NCBI GenBank assembly: GCA_000612485.1
Contig: CP007494.1
Span: 1,302,001 to 1,366,000, forward strand
Direction: 5' to 3'
From: Bordetella holmesii ATCC 51541
GTDB lineage: Bacteria > Pseudomonadota > Gammaproteobacteria > Burkholderiales > Burkholderiaceae_B
DNA length: 64,000 bases
Each line of letters starts with the position of its first letter. Position 1 is the first letter of the stretch. The notes beneath the pieces are model-generated. The model was given only the letters and a program-made list of their open reading frames with translations, had not been told where the DNA came from and did not search any database. Position numbers and translations under genes: made by a program. Of this stretch, positions 63,300-64,000 are shown one piece after another.

Positions 63300-64000
63300 A
63301 TGGAAGCACGGGTCCTTGACGCCCGCTCCAGCCCTTTTGCCAGCCGACAACTGACCGTGCAGCCAGACACCGCAACCCGCCAGAGCCTGTTCTCGAGAGT
63401 GTTATTTCGTTTCATCGACTGGCTGCATGGACGGATCGCGCGGGCCTCCAAGGTCGGAGATCCACCCATTTTCGACAACCGGCTCTTTGCCTGGGTCCCT
63501 GCGTTCGAAGCGCAAACGCCGGTCATCCGCGCCGAGCTAGAGCAATTGCTCGCCGATCGGGAAAAATTGCCGGCCTTCCATGAGATTTCGCCAGATGTGG
63601 GCATGATCACCCGCGACGATCAGTGGAAGACGTTCGTCTTCATGGGCTATGGGATGCGGTCTGAACGTAATCTGGCTCGTTGCCCGGGCACCGCGCGCGC
63701 CTTGCAGGGAATTCCGGGCATACGGACGGCTTTTTTCTCCATACTGGAGCCGGGCAAGCGCATCCCCTTGCACAAAGGCCCCTACAACGGTGTGCTGCGC
63801 TTGCATCTCGGGTTGCGCGTGCCGCAGCCGCGCGAGCGCTGCTGGATCGAGGTCGATGGGCAACGTTACTCCTGGCGGGAGGGCGAGGCGGTGATTTTCG
63901 ACGACCTCTATCCACATCAGGTGCATAACGACACCGATGGGCTGCGTGCGGTGCTGTTCGTGGATTTCGAGCGGCCGTGCCACGCACCGGTCAGCTGGCT
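63300..64000 (+). CDS. Aspartyl/asparaginyl beta-hydroxylase family protein, LpxO-like (3' end outside window)
   Basis: Fe(II)/2-oxoglutarate-dependent hydroxylase fold. 233 residues are visible: DWLHGRIARASKVGDPPIFD, DDQWKTFVFMGYGMRSERN, then the iron/2OG motif HKGPYNGVLRLHLGLRVPQP and FDDLYPHQVHNDTDGLRAVL, where the first and last conserved His and the Arg are present. The family includes LpxO (lipid A 2-hydroxylation) and protein beta-hydroxylases; this copy lacks an obvious N-terminal TM segment. ATG at 63300 or, in frame, 63282; a TATGAT box overlaps the second, so 63300 is preferred. The gene is complete up to the window edge. Confidence 0.85.
   Translation, partial: MEARVLDARSSPFASRQLTVQPDTATRQSLFSRVLFRFIDWLHGRIARASKVGDPPIFDNRLFAWVPAFEAQTPVIRAELEQLLADREKLPAFHEISPDVGMITRDDQWKTFVFMGYGMRSERNLARCPGTARALQGIPGIRTAFFSILEPGKRIPLHKGPYNGVLRLHLGLRVPQPRERCWIEVDGQRYSWREGEAVIFDDLYPHQVHNDTDGLRAVLFVDFERPCHAPVSW

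Overview
The window looks like a GC-rich betaproteobacterial chromosome of the family Alcaligenaceae, most likely Bordetella or a close relative. This rests on gene order (mnmG-rsmG-parA-parB, then Tyr/Gly/Thr tRNAs-tuf, Trp tRNA-secE-nusG-rplKAJL-rpoBC, then rpsL-rpsG-fusA-tuf and the S10 operon), protein lengths (MnmG 639 aa, RpoB 1370 aa, RpoC 1413 aa) and a TctDE-TctCBA tricarboxylate system. It is origin-proximal DNA: four parS sites, parAB, two clusters of DnaA boxes and most translation/transcription genes lie here. No rRNA, CRISPR array or insertion sequence is visible.

Layout. 1-2766: a dipeptide-type ABC importer on the minus strand. 2888-9881: mnmE, a prolyl-oligopeptidase-family peptidase, a LysR regulator and maeB. 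9935-10459: a non-coding stretch with two perfect DnaA boxes, a long inverted repeat and an AT-rich tract. This is my preferred oriC candidate, although dnaA is not beside it. 10460-15704: tctD-tctE-tctC-tctB-tctA. 15757-17486: an aminotransferase and a cold-shock gene. 17487-18837: non-coding, with a second, weaker DnaA-box cluster and four parS. 18838-23216: mnmG-rsmG-parA-parB, followed by an asparaginase remnant. 23613-37419: tRNA-tuf, tRNA-secE-nusG, L11/L1/L10/L7-L12 and rpoBC. 37582-44489: a signalling island (lipoprotein, kinase-like PEGA protein, CHASE2 histidine kinase, LysM-FecR protein, two response regulators) between rpoC and rpsL. 44927-54803: str and S10 operons, ending at rpsQ with a strong terminator. 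54905-64000: a branched-chain-type ABC importer operon with an alpha/beta hydrolase, a divergent AraC regulator, an aldehyde dehydrogenase, and a partial aspartyl/asparaginyl beta-hydroxylase running off the end.

Two kinds of damage should be kept apart. (1) maeB, mnmG, parB, the fecR-like gene (twice) and rpsC each appear frameshifted by exactly one missing base in a G/C homopolymer. Because rpsC, mnmG and parB are highly conserved or essential, this is best read as homopolymer under-calling, not biology. (2) Other lesions are not of that type: a nonsense codon plus two non-homopolymer shifts in the CHASE2 kinase, an in-frame TGA in the neighbouring regulator, a 7-bp tandem duplication in livF, a catalytic Cys-to-Tyr change in the aldehyde dehydrogenase, and a truncated asparaginase. 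These look like genuine gene decay.
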